Positions 1-9,433 of a stretch of DNA of 64,000 nt are shown piece after piece. Within the stretch, counting starts at the first letter, position 1; each line of letters begins with the position of its first letter. The notes below the pieces were generated by a model that did no database searches, was not told the DNA's origin, and saw only the letters and a list, made by a program, of their open reading frames with translations. Made by a program: the position numbers and the translations under genes. Origin of the DNA: a bacterium (GTDB taxonomy: Bacteria > Planctomycetota > Planctomycetia > Kolteriales > Kolteriaceae); contig JAIELF010000024.1 of the NCBI GenBank assembly GCA_019753235.1, positions 121,565-185,564 of the forward strand, written 5' to 3'.

Positions 1-160
<160 letters not shown>

Positions 161-429
161 AACAATGAGCCGTTGGCTCGGAAGTTAGGCGGATTCCCGA
201 CATTCTCGGTGTACTTTTCCCTTGAAGTGCCGCTGATCAGCCTGCTATCTTCGTCAAAGCTGAGCGGGAAGTGCAATTGGGCTTCCCATAAGCAGATCTT
301 GTTTGCAGCCCCATTCGTGGGCAGCGGACTGAATGTCGCCGACAGGTCAACCGAAGCTCATCACAACGAACTTCATTAAGCTTTTAAGCGACCGAGGACC
401 GCCGGAAACTCTGCCATTGGAGTCGCCCT

Positions 430-1344
430 ATGATTCGCCATCAACTGGTACTGACCTTTGCCCTGGTCTTCATCACCGGTCTTCAGGCCGAGATTGTCAA
501 TTTCCGAATCGATTCCACTCAGAGCACCTTCTCCATCACGTCCGCGACCATCCGTGGTTTCCAAGCCGATAGATTCAACTTATACCAGGTCGAACTACCA
601 ATCGTCTTCGGACAGACGCTCGATACCGGCTCCACCTTCATCAACGTCACTCGCCAAGGAACAGGCATTGTTCCTCTCCAAGGTGTCATCAAGACAACTC
701 TAACCGCCAACAATCTTGGCGAAGCTACCGGAATCACCTTTCGATCGGGTTCAGTCATTGACCTGTCTCCCGTGAGTCCGTTGAGTCCGGACTACGGCAT
801 TGGACCGATCAATGCCGGCTTAACCATCTCTTACTTGGCCTATCCCAGTCTAACCGAGGGGATCTACATACAAGGCCTCGATTTCGACATCCCAGCGACT
901 GACCTGCTTCCGCTCACCAACACCTTCGGTAACTTCAACCTCAGGCCGAAGGCCATCAACGGTACTGTCCCAGTCGCGGCGAATTACTCTTACGGTGAGT
1001 CCTCGGGAACACCATTCTCTCAAGATGCATTCTCGACCGTCAGCCCATCCAACCTGTCGTTTTCCACCAAGACCCTCCCCGACACCACAGGCCCCAGCCG
1101 AACGATCAACCTCCAGGTCAACGGAACTTTTACCCTGCCGTTCACATCCAGCCTACCGCTCACACCACCATTTGTCTTCGGAGACACCCTCTCCACCGCC
1201 AACCAGATCAGGTTGAATTACCGACTCATCATCGTCGCCACCAGCATCCCAGAAACATCGTCGGCGATCCTCCTTTTGTTCGCCGGATGTCTTGGAGTCA
1301 TCAGCTTCGCCCGCCGCCGGCGATGCCGCTCCATCAGTGCTTGA
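430..1344 (+). CDS. PEP-CTERM sorting-domain protein, unknown function
   Basis: A 304-residue exported protein. The N-terminus MIRHQLVLTFALVFITGLQA reads as a signal peptide. The body is rich in Thr, Ser, Asn and Pro with alternating beta-like segments and no recognised enzyme motif. The C-terminus is a PEP-CTERM-type tail: IPETSS, a hydrophobic stretch (AILLLFAGCLGVISFA), then RRRRCR. In the known family this tail is processed by an exosortase and the protein ends on the surface or in the exopolysaccharide matrix. TGGAG lies about 8 bases before the ATG. The last 11 bases overlap the 3' end of the convergent LptF/LptG-like gene. Confidence 0.85.
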   Translation: MIRHQLVLTFALVFITGLQAEIVNFRIDSTQSTFSITSATIRGFQADRFNLYQVELPIVFGQTLDTGSTFINVTRQGTGIVPLQGVIKTTLTANNLGEATGITFRSGSVIDLSPVSPLSPDYGIGPINAGLTISYLAYPSLTEGIYIQGLDFDIPATDLLPLTNTFGNFNLRPKAINGTVPVAANYSYGESSGTPFSQDAFSTVSPSNLSFSTKTLPDTTGPSRTINLQVNGTFTLPFTSSLPLTPPFVFGDTLSTANQIRLNYRLIIVATSIPETSSAILLLFAGCLGVISFARRRRCRSISA

Positions 1345-2536
1345 TCACTTGGCGGATGAAGGGGATCGCGATCAGCACGGTCAACATCGACGGGATCCAG
1401 AGGACGGCGTACATTTCGCTCTGGCTCTCTTTCAGAAAGTTGTACATGAGGATCAACGTCGGGTAGTAAATGGTGATGATCGGCAGAAAGCAAATGAAGA
1501 AGGCCGGCAGCGCATCGCGCCGACGAAAGAAAATGCTCACCGGGCAACCCAGAATCACAAAAGGGATTGCCGACATGGACCGGGAAATTCGTTGATACTT
1601 CTCGCAGACCGAGCGGTACGCCAGAGCCTCTGCCATTTCCATTTTGTCTAAGATCGGCTGCGCGGGCCAAGCAGCGTTGATCGCGTCGCCGCGCATGATG
1701 GCCGACCCCAGCACGATGGTCGCTTCATAGCGAGCCTTCTCCGCTTCGAGTCTATACTTGGCCGCCTGCTGGTCGAGGCCTGCAAAGTCTTGATCATCGA
1801 CCGCTAATCGCTCCCCTTTGACTAAGTCCGGCAAGGGAAGCCGCTCTGTTCGATCGCGAAAGTAAGCGGAGTTTCCTGGCTCGGTGGAAAGAGCCCCGTC
1901 GACGAGCCTCATCTCGATCACCGCTTGGCCGGCGACCTCCGACGAGGGGACGATTGAAAGCGTTGCTTCTCGCGCTTGCAGCACCATGTCGTATCCACCC
2001 GACTCGCGGCGGTGCTTGATGATCGGCTGCAAGAGTCTTGTGCCGTCGATGTCGCTGACGTAGAGTTCATAAGGAAAACTCGGGCCCGCGATACAACCCT
2101 TCTGCCGAATATACGTGAAGAGGGTCTTTTCTAGATCGCCGAGAAGATTCATTCGCAACTGCGCACTGCACCAAGGAATCACTCGGTCGGACAGGGCAAC
2201 ACAACCGATTGCCACCACCAAGGCCAGCGTAAAGACAGGTCGAACCAGCCGCATCGCATCAATGCCCGCCGCCTTCACCGCGACGATCTCGTTGGAACCG
2301 CTCATCGCGCTAAAGACGGAGGTGACGGCAAACAGAAGGCAAGCGGGGATCGTGTAGGGAAGAGAGGGCGCAATGATATAAGGAATAACCTGCAGGATGC
2401 TAATCGGGTCGAGACCCGTCTTAGGCCCCTCAAAGAGCGCCCCGAGAACCACCAGCAGCCCGGTGACGGCTATCTGCGCCATCACGAACGTGCTGATCAC
2501 CTGGATGAGAATCAGTCGGGAAAGAATGCCAAACAA
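1334..2536 (-). CDS. LptF/LptG (YjgP/YjgQ) family permease
   Basis: A 400-residue membrane protein of the YjgP/YjgQ family, the inner-membrane permease of the Lpt machine that extracts lipopolysaccharide from the inner membrane using the LptB ATPase. Two N-terminal membrane segments (about residues 8-33 and 55-80) carry the family-typical stretch IPACLLFAVTSVFSAMSGSNE followed by EIVAVKAAGID. A periplasmic domain and further hydrophobic segments near the C-terminus (about 310-390) complete the usual layout. Length fits the family. The start appears to be TTG at 2534-2536, preceded by GGGAG at a spacing of about 9 bases; no ATG alternative keeps the first membrane segment. Whether it is LptF or LptG cannot be told from the sequence, and no partner is adjacent. 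Confidence 0.85.
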   Translation of the reverse strand: MFGILSRLILIQVISTFVMAQIAVTGLLVVLGALFEGPKTGLDPISILQVIPYIIAPSLPYTIPACLLFAVTSVFSAMSGSNEIVAVKAAGIDAMRLVRPVFTLALVVAIGCVALSDRVIPWCSAQLRMNLLGDLEKTLFTYIRQKGCIAGPSFPYELYVSDIDGTRLLQPIIKHRRESGGYDMVLQAREATLSIVPSSEVAGQAVIEMRLVDGALSTEPGNSAYFRDRTERLPLPDLVKGERLAVDDQDFAGLDQQAAKYRLEAEKARYEATIVLGSAIMRGDAINAAWPAQPILDKMEMAEALAYRSVCEKYQRISRSMSAIPFVILGCPVSIFFRRRDALPAFFICFLPIITIYYPTLILMYNFLKESQSEMYAVLWIPSMLTVLIAIPFIRQVIKH

Positions 2537-2796
2537 GAGTGGAATCTCCCGACAGGTCTCTCCGAAGAAAAATCGCTGTCGGTACTAGAATCGACTCGTC
2601 GGCCCGGCTCTCTCCATCCTCAAACCGAGACAGATCGGTGTTGTCGCGAATTTTTAGTCCGAGCGTAGGCAATCCTTGCCCCATCGATACATCGCGCAGA
2701 ATCGAAACAGACCCCCTAGATTCGCTCCTCCGGCTCGATCGAGGTCAAAACAATCGACATACAACCGAGCGAACGAAGGTACGCGGAGCCGGACTT

Positions 2797-3522
2797 TCAA
2801 TGATCGATCAAATCCCAGAGGCGTTCGAACTCTCGGCTAAATGAGCGCAGCAAGCGGGCGTCGCTGGTCACGATAAAGTTCTCCAGATTTCGATCGGCCG
2901 CCCCGCGCGTCCAGTTGTAACTCCCGTTGAGGAGAATCTGCTGATCGAAGATCGCAAACTTGTGATGCATGTGACGATCGGTTCGATCCTGCCTCGTCTT
3001 GATTCCCAGACTTGCTAAGCGATCGATATCCGAACCGAGATCGCCCGCCTTATCGTCGTCGGTGATGATCCGAATCGCGACATCCCGTTTGTGCGCCCGA
3101 GCGATGGCATCCGAAAGACGATCGTCGGTGACGGTGAAAACGCAGATGTCAACGGAATGCTGCGATCGACCCAATAGCTCCGCGATGATGGCGACGCAGT
3201 CGTCGACCGAGCTGAAGTACGCTTCGCTGTGGGCAGGCGTCGCGTGAGCCTCGGAAGGAGGAGCTTGTCCATTTTTTAATCGGCTAAGCCTGAGTCGTTT
3301 GAGAGTCTCTTCCAAGAGGTCCAGGGAACCGGACTCGATCCGCTCGCCGAAACGAGCTTGCCATCGTTCAAAAGCGAGATGACGATAGACGCCGAGGGCG
3401 TGCTCGTCGGCATCGGAATCATCAAGAAACGTCGTCAGCTCCGCCAGATCGGCACGCCCCAGCCGACCGTCGCCCCAGAGATCATCGACAAGCCGAACGA
3501 ACTGCTCCTGTTCCAGGGGCAT
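2797..3522 (-). CDS. Phospholipase D-like (PLD6/Zucchini-type) single-HKD phosphodiesterase
   Basis: A 241-residue protein whose C-terminal half (about residues 105-240) is a PLD-like domain with one HKD motif, HHKFAIFD, followed by LLNGSYNWTRGA and an NLENF segment. This arrangement matches the Nuc/PLD6/Zucchini branch, whose members work as dimers sharing one active site and cleave nucleic acids or phospholipids. The segments FTVTDDRLSDAIARAHKRDV and RIITDDDKAGDLGSDIDRLA are typical of this branch. The first 100 residues are acidic, probably helical and unassigned. There is no signal peptide, so it is probably cytoplasmic. A purine-rich SD (GGGAGA) precedes the ATG by about 8 bases. The substrate is not predictable from sequence. 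Confidence 0.8.
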   Translation of the reverse strand: MPLEQEQFVRLVDDLWGDGRLGRADLAELTTFLDDSDADEHALGVYRHLAFERWQARFGERIESGSLDLLEETLKRLRLSRLKNGQAPPSEAHATPAHSEAYFSSVDDCVAIIAELLGRSQHSVDICVFTVTDDRLSDAIARAHKRDVAIRIITDDDKAGDLGSDIDRLASLGIKTRQDRTDRHMHHKFAIFDQQILLNGSYNWTRGAADRNLENFIVTSDARLLRSFSREFERLWDLIDH

Positions 3523-3659
3523 CGGTTTCTCCCTTTACCGGGGGCAATCGCCGACCGCGTGTCGATACGGGACCACCGAGAAGAATCATGGTGAGGTTCC
3601 GTAGGTCTCCACGTATCTCGATAGACGCCGGCCGAACTCCATCTTCCCCAACGCAAACA

Positions 3660-3690
3660 GGGGCAGTCTGCCATCCTAGCAGACTGCCCC
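3660..3690 (-). terminator. Hairpin after the amidase gene
   Basis: A perfect 11-bp inverted repeat (GGGGCAGTCTG at 3660-3670, CAGACTGCCCC at 3680-3690) with a 9-base loop. It lies between the amidase stop and the next minus-strand gene. On the minus strand it is followed by CTGTTTG, a weak T tract, so an intrinsic terminator or an RNA-stabilising stem are both possible. Confidence 0.55.
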
Positions 3691-3732
3691 CGCAATGACG
3701 CTCGGTGTTATAGAACGAGTGTTGCCGATACC

Positions 3733-5394
3733 CTAGGCAACACGACGCTTGACCACCCGCAGGCCGACCAAGATCAAGCCCGCCACTGTCATCAAGACCA
3801 AGGTGCTCGCCTCGGGAACCGCATTCGGTTCAAATCGCCCATCGAAGGCCTTTTCGATGGCGTACCCGTAGCTGATGATTTCAGGCTCCGTCCACTTGGC
3901 CCGGCCCACCACGACCAAATGAAACGGGGCACCGCTGGCGTACTTGCCGACGGGGATCGTGATGACCGGCACGCCGGCAACGTTAATCTCATTCACGGTG
4001 GTCGCCCCGATCGCCGTGGGACCAATCTCGGGAAGGGGTCGGAATGCAAACGGATAAATCAACGCGTCCAGATCGTTGGCATCCATGATGGAAGTGAACA
4101 GTTCCAACACATCCTCCTGCCAAAGCTGAAGGGCCTGAACCGTCGGATTCTCAAAGATGTCCCCTGGGAAACTGTTGTTGATAGCGTTGATGACGTTGGT
4201 CGGATTGGCCCCTTGACCCATCGGGAAACCCGCCAGAGCATTGAACGACTCGATCGAGTTAAAGGGAGTCGTCGGACCGAGCTGCGACAGGTATTGGTTG
4301 ATGTCGTACTTGAAGACATTGCCCGCTGCTCCGGGCGGATTGTTGAACAAGGTTAGCCAGTCCGTCCCCTCGAAGACTGTGCCGTCCAGCGTCGCGCCGA
4401 GCCCTTCGATGGTGCTCATGGCACTGGCATACGACGAGGCGACTTCGGGTTCGAGGGCGACATTCCAAATCGGCTCGTACGTTCCGATGCGGGCGCCATT
4501 CAGGGATGTGGAGCTGAGGAAACTGGTGTAGCTCGCGCCGGGCAAGTTGCCGATCGCATCCAGCGTTCTGTAGTCTTTGCCCGTCGGGCCGGCAAGGATA
4601 TCGAGCGTGGCGGCAGCATCATAGACGCTCTTGGCCATTGGACCCGCCACATCTCGGAATGTGGCGTTCAGCGGAAAGATACCGTCGATCGGCACTAAAC
4701 CAAAGGTCGGCTTGATCCCCACTAGGCCCTGGGCAGATGACGGGTTCTGAATGGATCCGCCCGTTTCCGTTCCCAAGCCGAGCGCGGCCATGCTCAGGTT
4801 AACCGCGGTGGCGGTTCCACCACTCGATCCTCCTGGAAGAAAAGTCTTGCCGGCGTCCAGACCGTAACCATTGAACGTCTGCCCGAATCCGGACGAGAGC
4901 GTGTTGCTTCCGCTGCGAGCAAAGTCAGGGAGATTCGTCTTCCCAACGATGACCGCGCCGGCCTCCTCAAGCCGGCTCACCACCGATGAGTTCTGGCTCG
5001 GAATGACGTCGATCCCTCCCTTTGCGGAACTAAAGCCGAAATAGCCGTTGGTCGTGACCTCGCCTTGCCAGTCCATGTTGTCTTTGATGACCACGGGAAC
5101 ACCATAGAGGGGTCCCTTGGAACCGGTTGTCGCGAGTACCACATCGATCTCGGCCGCTTTCGCACGGGCCTTATCGAACTGGTTGCTGATGAAGGCGTTG
5201 TAGGTCGGTTCGTACTTTTCGATTCGTTTGATGTAGGCTTCGAGCAATTGACTGGCGTTGTATTTTCCCAACGCAAAGTCGGCCTGAATCTGCTCGGCCG
5301 TCAGCCCAACGACATCGATCTCCGCAAGGGCAAAGCGACTGGGGCCAAACGCAACAGACAAGAACAAGAGAATAGCACCAACACGGGTTCTCAT
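3733..5394 (-). CDS. Exported amidase-signature hydrolase with PEP-CTERM tail
   Basis: A 553-residue amidase-signature (AS) family enzyme, which hydrolyses a C-N amide bond with a Ser-cisSer-Lys triad. The likely triad residues are visible: Lys104 in GVPVVIKDN, the cis-Ser in GGSSGG (about 188-193) and the nucleophile Ser214 in GTETGGSIQNPSSA. An N-terminal signal peptide ends near FALA (residue 24). The C-terminus VPEASTLVLMTVAGLILVGL plus RVVKRR is a PEP-CTERM sorting tail. A cell-surface-bound amidase is therefore expected, unlike the cytoplasmic GatA type. Its 5' neighbour is a 673-base non-coding region that must hold its promoter. The substrate is unknown; AS enzymes act on peptides, ureas, nitrile-derived amides or acyl amides. 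Confidence 0.88.
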   Translation of the reverse strand: MRTRVGAILLFLSVAFGPSRFALAEIDVVGLTAEQIQADFALGKYNASQLLEAYIKRIEKYEPTYNAFISNQFDKARAKAAEIDVVLATTGSKGPLYGVPVVIKDNMDWQGEVTTNGYFGFSSAKGGIDVIPSQNSSVVSRLEEAGAVIVGKTNLPDFARSGSNTLSSGFGQTFNGYGLDAGKTFLPGGSSGGTATAVNLSMAALGLGTETGGSIQNPSSAQGLVGIKPTFGLVPIDGIFPLNATFRDVAGPMAKSVYDAAATLDILAGPTGKDYRTLDAIGNLPGASYTSFLSSTSLNGARIGTYEPIWNVALEPEVASSYASAMSTIEGLGATLDGTVFEGTDWLTLFNNPPGAAGNVFKYDINQYLSQLGPTTPFNSIESFNALAGFPMGQGANPTNVINAINNSFPGDIFENPTVQALQLWQEDVLELFTSIMDANDLDALIYPFAFRPLPEIGPTAIGATTVNEINVAGVPVITIPVGKYASGAPFHLVVVGRAKWTEPEIISYGYAIEKAFDGRFEPNAVPEASTLVLMTVAGLILVGLRVVKRRVA

Positions 5395-6067
5395 GAGTTA
5401 TCCCCAGGTGGGTTTGAACGTGAGGTTTGTTCGGAACGAAACTCATCAACAACTCTTTTGCCGAAACACGCTCGGGATGGAAGAATCCTAAGAGCGTCCC
5501 TTCGTCAGTGGCCTGACGACGTCGACAGAAGAACGACAACGAATCGACTACCTCCTTTTCTGAAACGCCGCTCCCGGCGTAAACCACGATGAGCGGGCAA
5601 CGTATCCGATGAAAGAACAACCGAGTGACACTGCTATGTCACAACGCAACGCCCGTGCCAGAGCGTTCGAACCGATGGCGAGATGTCAAAAATGTTTCGC
5701 CTGCATGATCGGAACGTAAACCCACGTCGAAGATCACCGGCTCGCCCAGGTGGAAGATGGAGATGTCTCCACTTGCAGATTTGTCACAAAATGCAGGAAA
5801 TTCCTTAGGATTGGCTCCAAACCGAGGAACTCTCCCTCACGGCAAAAAATATCCGCATAAGTAATGGGAGTGTTGCGATTTATGCTTAATCATTGCCGAT
5901 TAAAAGATCGGAATTTGCTGCATTGTTCCCGGCAATGGATGCTTCTGTCGAGAGCAAAATCTGCCCATCTCTCCTAAATACCTTGGGGCTCTCGATGAAA
6001 TCGGCGCGGCGCATTCGGAATATCGGCCACCCGCTCTCTCGGAGGGTCGGGACTCCTTTGTGAAGCG
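5395..6067. other. Intergenic region upstream of the amidase gene
   Basis: 673 bases without a supported gene. The part around 5790-5960 is more A+T rich than its surroundings. Short dyads are present: GTGACA/TGTCAC at 5625-5642 and the palindrome AGGAAATTCCT at about 5795-5805. The region should carry the amidase promoter, but I could not place a convincing -35/-10 pair. No tRNA or recognisable structured RNA was seen. Confidence 0.5.
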
Positions 6068-6358
6068 TTAGACAAACGTGACGACTCCCTCGATGTCCTT
6101 GAAGAGGGAGTAGACAGCAACGACTTCCTCGGCTGCCATCAAGTAAGGTTCGAGCGTGAGGGCGATGTACTTGCCGCCGGAAGATTGCCGCATCGTGAAG
6201 GGAGGATCGGCGTCGAGATTCAATTCCTCGCGGACTGCCAATAGGACTCTTGCCACCAGAGCCCGTTCCGGTCGACCGATCACTTTAAAAGTGTACGGAC
6301 CGGGAAACTCGTGATTGATCCGAAGCAGCTCGATGAATGTGGGCCCCTCATCGGACAT
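6068..6358 (-). CDS. DUF493 (YbeD-like) family protein
   Basis: A 96-residue protein of the YbeD/DUF493 type, small alpha-beta (ferredoxin-like) proteins with a presumed regulatory role that has not been pinned to a substrate. Family-like features are FPGPYTFKVIGR near the start, RQSSGGKYIALTLEPYLMAA in the middle and the C-terminal VVTFV strand. Two in-frame ATGs are available. The downstream one (6356-6358) sits about 9 bases after GGAGG and is chosen; the upstream one (6362-6364) leaves only 3 bases and would add two residues. It lies downstream of the FGGY kinase on the same strand, 46 bases away, so the two may be co-transcribed. Confidence 0.72.
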   Translation of the reverse strand: MSDEGPTFIELLRINHEFPGPYTFKVIGRPERALVARVLLAVREELNLDADPPFTMRQSSGGKYIALTLEPYLMAAEEVVAVYSLFKDIEGVVTFV

Positions 6359-6404
6359 GATCATTTTCCTCCGTCAATGGGATCTCGACAAAGCGAAACG
6401 GACG

Positions 6405-7961
6405 TCATCCTTCGCCGAGATTGGTCGAACCAAAGCGCGCGTGCATCAAAGGCCGAAGCGCGTGATACGTTGCCTGATACTCCGCAAACAAATCATCATA
6501 AACTCGGCGATGGGCTAGGTTCGGTTCGATGGTCCGATCGATCTGGACCATGCGGGTAGCGGCTTGCTCCAAACTGGAAGCCCACCCCACATGGGTCGCC
6601 GCCACGATGGCCGATCCCAGGGCACAGGCCTGCGGATCGCTGCTGAGGTAGATGGGCTGACCGAGAACATCGGCATGAATCTGCATCCAAAGCTGACTCT
6701 GAGCGCCGCCGCCGCCGGCGAAGACGCGTTCGACGGAAAGACCATACGTCTTCGCGTCTTCCAGTAAGTGCCGAGTCCCGAGTGCGGTTGCTTCGTAAAT
6801 GGCCCGCACGAGATGCCCGGCCGTGTGAGAAAGCGTCAGCCCCCAAATCGTTCCACGAGCCCGTGGGTCTTTCAGCGGACAGCGGTTCCCCTGCCAATAG
6901 TCCAGGCAGACCAGACCATCGCTTCCCGGCTGAACGGCGGCCGCCTTGGCATCGAGAATCTCGAACACCGGCCGACCGAGTCGGTCCGCCTCTTGTTGCT
7001 CGGCCCCGGCTAAATGTCGGCGGTACCAATCGACGATGGAACCCGTGGCAGTCTGTCCCCCTTCCACGGTGAAGAGCCCCTCGACGGTGGCATCGGGATA
7101 GCAGCCAAGAAGCCCGCTCCCAAGGATGGGCCGAGCCGTCTGAGCGAGATGACACGTGCTCGATCCCATGATCATCGCCAGATCGCCCCCCTTGGTCGCG
7201 CCCAGGCCCAGCATTCCCAGGTACGCATCGATGCCGCCCTGCGCGACGGGTGTTCCTAACTTGAGTCCGAGTTCCTGAGCTGCCTTGGCCGAGAGTACTT
7301 TGTTCCCTTGGCCGAGCGGGACGACTTCCTTGGGCCATTTGTCGAGCAAGTCCTCGAGGCCGACAGCCGACAGCATCGGTCGACTCCAGCCTCCCTCGGG
7401 TCGAGCGTAGTTCCACTTCACGGTGACGTTGTTGAGCGAGAGGTTCCATTGGCCGGTCAATTGAAACATGAACCAATCCGTGCACTCGACGATGCGGTCG
7501 GCCCTATCGAAAATCGAAGGTTCGTTTCGCTTCAGCCAAAGAGCTTTGGGGAGCATCCACTCGGGCGAAACCACACCCGAGACGTATCGCAGAATCGGGT
7601 CGGCCGTCCGGCTCAGGTCGTCGGCCTCACGGAAAGAACGTTGATCCATCCAGAGCAGGGCAGGGCGGAGCGTTTGCCCCGCGATGTCGCACGCCACTAC
7701 CGTACAGGCGGTCGCATCCAAGCCGATCGCCACCACTTGGTCGGCCGAGATGCTCGCTTGTTCGAGAGACTTCGGAATGGCTTGGCATGCCGCCATCCAC
7801 CATTGACGGGCATCTTGCTCGGCCCAGGCAGGATGAGGATGCCGAGTCTCGATCGGCTCCACCCCGACCCCCAGACAATCTCCGGTCGGCGAGTAGATGG
7901 CCGATCGCAGGCTCTGCGTTCCGATATCGATCCCGAGCACCACCTCGCCTCGGTAGGCCAT
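6405..7961 (-). CDS. FGGY-family carbohydrate kinase (pentulose kinase-like)
   Basis: A 518-residue sugar kinase that should phosphorylate a ketopentose or related polyol using ATP. The N-terminal phosphate-binding motif is GIDIGTQSLRSAIY, the FGGY_N domain continues with IGLDATACTVVACD and LLWMDQRS, and the C-terminal FGGY domain holds the MIMGSSTCHL and FAGGGGAQSQLW segments. Overall it resembles the xylulokinase/ribulokinase branch, particularly D-ribulokinase-like FGGY proteins, but sugar specificity cannot be read from sequence. The ATG at 7959-7961 is preceded by GAGGGAG at a good distance; the reading frame extends five codons further to a GTG. It is divergent from the PQQ-propeller gene, so the promoters share the interval 7962-8084. 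Confidence 0.85.
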   Translation of the reverse strand: MAYRGEVVLGIDIGTQSLRSAIYSPTGDCLGVGVEPIETRHPHPAWAEQDARQWWMAACQAIPKSLEQASISADQVVAIGLDATACTVVACDIAGQTLRPALLWMDQRSFREADDLSRTADPILRYVSGVVSPEWMLPKALWLKRNEPSIFDRADRIVECTDWFMFQLTGQWNLSLNNVTVKWNYARPEGGWSRPMLSAVGLEDLLDKWPKEVVPLGQGNKVLSAKAAQELGLKLGTPVAQGGIDAYLGMLGLGATKGGDLAMIMGSSTCHLAQTARPILGSGLLGCYPDATVEGLFTVEGGQTATGSIVDWYRRHLAGAEQQEADRLGRPVFEILDAKAAAVQPGSDGLVCLDYWQGNRCPLKDPRARGTIWGLTLSHTAGHLVRAIYEATALGTRHLLEDAKTYGLSVERVFAGGGGAQSQLWMQIHADVLGQPIYLSSDPQACALGSAIVAATHVGWASSLEQAATRMVQIDRTIEPNLAHRRVYDDLFAEYQATYHALRPLMHARFGSTNLGEG

Positions 7962-8084
7962 CCCGTTCTCCCTCACCGGTTCCCTTTCCGTCGTCGATTC
8001 TAGCGTATCGAATCACCTGGCCGGTTGGCCCGCCCGTCTTGGGCCCTATCAAAGCAGCAGAGACTTTGTCGTGGAGATGGATCG

Positions 8085-9302
8085 ATGCAGATTCGCGCTG
8101 GACTGGTTTGGACCGCACTTTGGACGAGTACCCTCTTTGCGGGGGATTGGCCGCAGTTTCTCGGACCCGAACAAAACAGCACCGCCGACGACGAATCGAT
8201 CGTCACCACGATCGACAAGCCCCGGCCCATCCTCTGGAAGCGGAACGTCGGCGAAGGCTATAGCGGCCCCGTTGTTCAGACCGGCAAACTGATTCTGTTT
8301 CATCTGCAAGAGGGAGAAGAAGTTGCCGAAGCGATCGACGTCGACACCGGAAAAACTGTGTGGAAACTAGGCTACCGTTGCGATTATGCCGGCGGCTATG
8401 GAACAGGCCCTGGGCCGCGCGCGACTCCGGCGATCGATGGCAAGGCGGTCTTCACCTTTGGTGCGGCGGGGACGTTGCAAGCGATTGACCTGGCCACGGG
8501 AAAGCTCCTTTGGCGAAGAGACCTCGCCCAGGAGTACGGCCTACCCGAGGGTTTCTTTGGTGTCGGAACGTCGCCGACCGTGGAAGGAGACAAGCTTCTC
8601 GTGACGGTGGGTGCCAAGGGGGCCTCGCTGGTCGCTTTTGATACAGCGACGGGAAAGACTCGCTGGAACGCGTCGCAGGATGAAGCAAGCTACGCTTCGC
8701 CGATCGTGGCAACGATCATGGGAAAGAGACTCGGGATCTTCTTTGCTCGATCAGGGCTTCATTTGGTGGAAATTGAGGCGGGCAAAGAGGTCGGTTTCCT
8801 TCGATGGCGCGCCAGGATGAACGCCTCCGTGAATGCCGCCACGCCCGTGCTGGTGGGGGAGAATATCTTTCTCTCGGCCGAGTACGGCACGGGCGCGACC
8901 TTGGTCCGATGGACGGGTCAGACGATCGAGCCGATCTGGAAAAGTCAGGACGCTCTCTCCTGCCACTTCAATACGCCGGTGGAGTTCGACAATCACCTCG
9001 TCGGCATTGATGGCCGACAAGAAGGGGGCGCGCAGCTTCGCTGCATCCAGGCCGAGACCGGCGAGGTTGCTTGGAGTCAACCAGGTTTCGGCTGCGCGAG
9101 CCTGATTCGAGTTGGACCGACGATGGTCGCCATCACCGAAGAAGGGGATCTTGTCCTTTTCGAGACAAACACCAAACAGTTCCGCGAACAAGGCCGACAG
9201 AAGCTGGGGGGCTCGCCCACGCGTGCCCATCCGGCCATCAGCGAAGGTGTTCTCTTTGTGCGAACACCGGCGGAACTGCTGGCGATCGATCTACGCCCCT
9301 GA
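8085..9302 (+). CDS. Exported PQQ-type beta-propeller repeat protein
   Basis: A 405-residue protein with a signal peptide (MQIRAGLVWTALWTSTLFAG) followed by DWPQFLGP, a start typical of planctomycete PQQ-like propeller proteins. Repeated blades carry the AxDxxTGKxxW pattern, for example IDVDTGKTVWKL, IDLATGKLLWRR and FDTATGKTRW. Such proteins fold as eight-bladed propellers like quinoprotein dehydrogenases or BamB. No dehydrogenase cofactor residues can be assigned here, so a binding or scaffold role is as likely as enzymatic activity. The ATG at 8085 has GGAG about 8 bases upstream and gives an intact signal peptide; an earlier in-frame codon would add 20 residues that disrupt it. Confidence 0.85.
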   Translation: MQIRAGLVWTALWTSTLFAGDWPQFLGPEQNSTADDESIVTTIDKPRPILWKRNVGEGYSGPVVQTGKLILFHLQEGEEVAEAIDVDTGKTVWKLGYRCDYAGGYGTGPGPRATPAIDGKAVFTFGAAGTLQAIDLATGKLLWRRDLAQEYGLPEGFFGVGTSPTVEGDKLLVTVGAKGASLVAFDTATGKTRWNASQDEASYASPIVATIMGKRLGIFFARSGLHLVEIEAGKEVGFLRWRARMNASVNAATPVLVGENIFLSAEYGTGATLVRWTGQTIEPIWKSQDALSCHFNTPVEFDNHLVGIDGRQEGGAQLRCIQAETGEVAWSQPGFGCASLIRVGPTMVAITEEGDLVLFETNTKQFREQGRQKLGGSPTRAHPAISEGVLFVRTPAELLAIDLRP

Positions 9303-9433
9303 CCTATCGGTCGTGTAGAATAGAACCGACGGACGTTATTGCGTGGGTCAGAAGAATCTGGGCCACTCGATGCTGCCGACGTTTGCTCTCGTTTGTTGAA
9401 CATCGGTAAGAACACGCGAAAAGGAGACGATCG

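Noticed and set aside
6496..7485. A 329-codon minus-strand open frame overlapping the FGGY kinase
   Set aside because: Alternate frame of the kinase; Arg-rich composition typical of a shadow frame.
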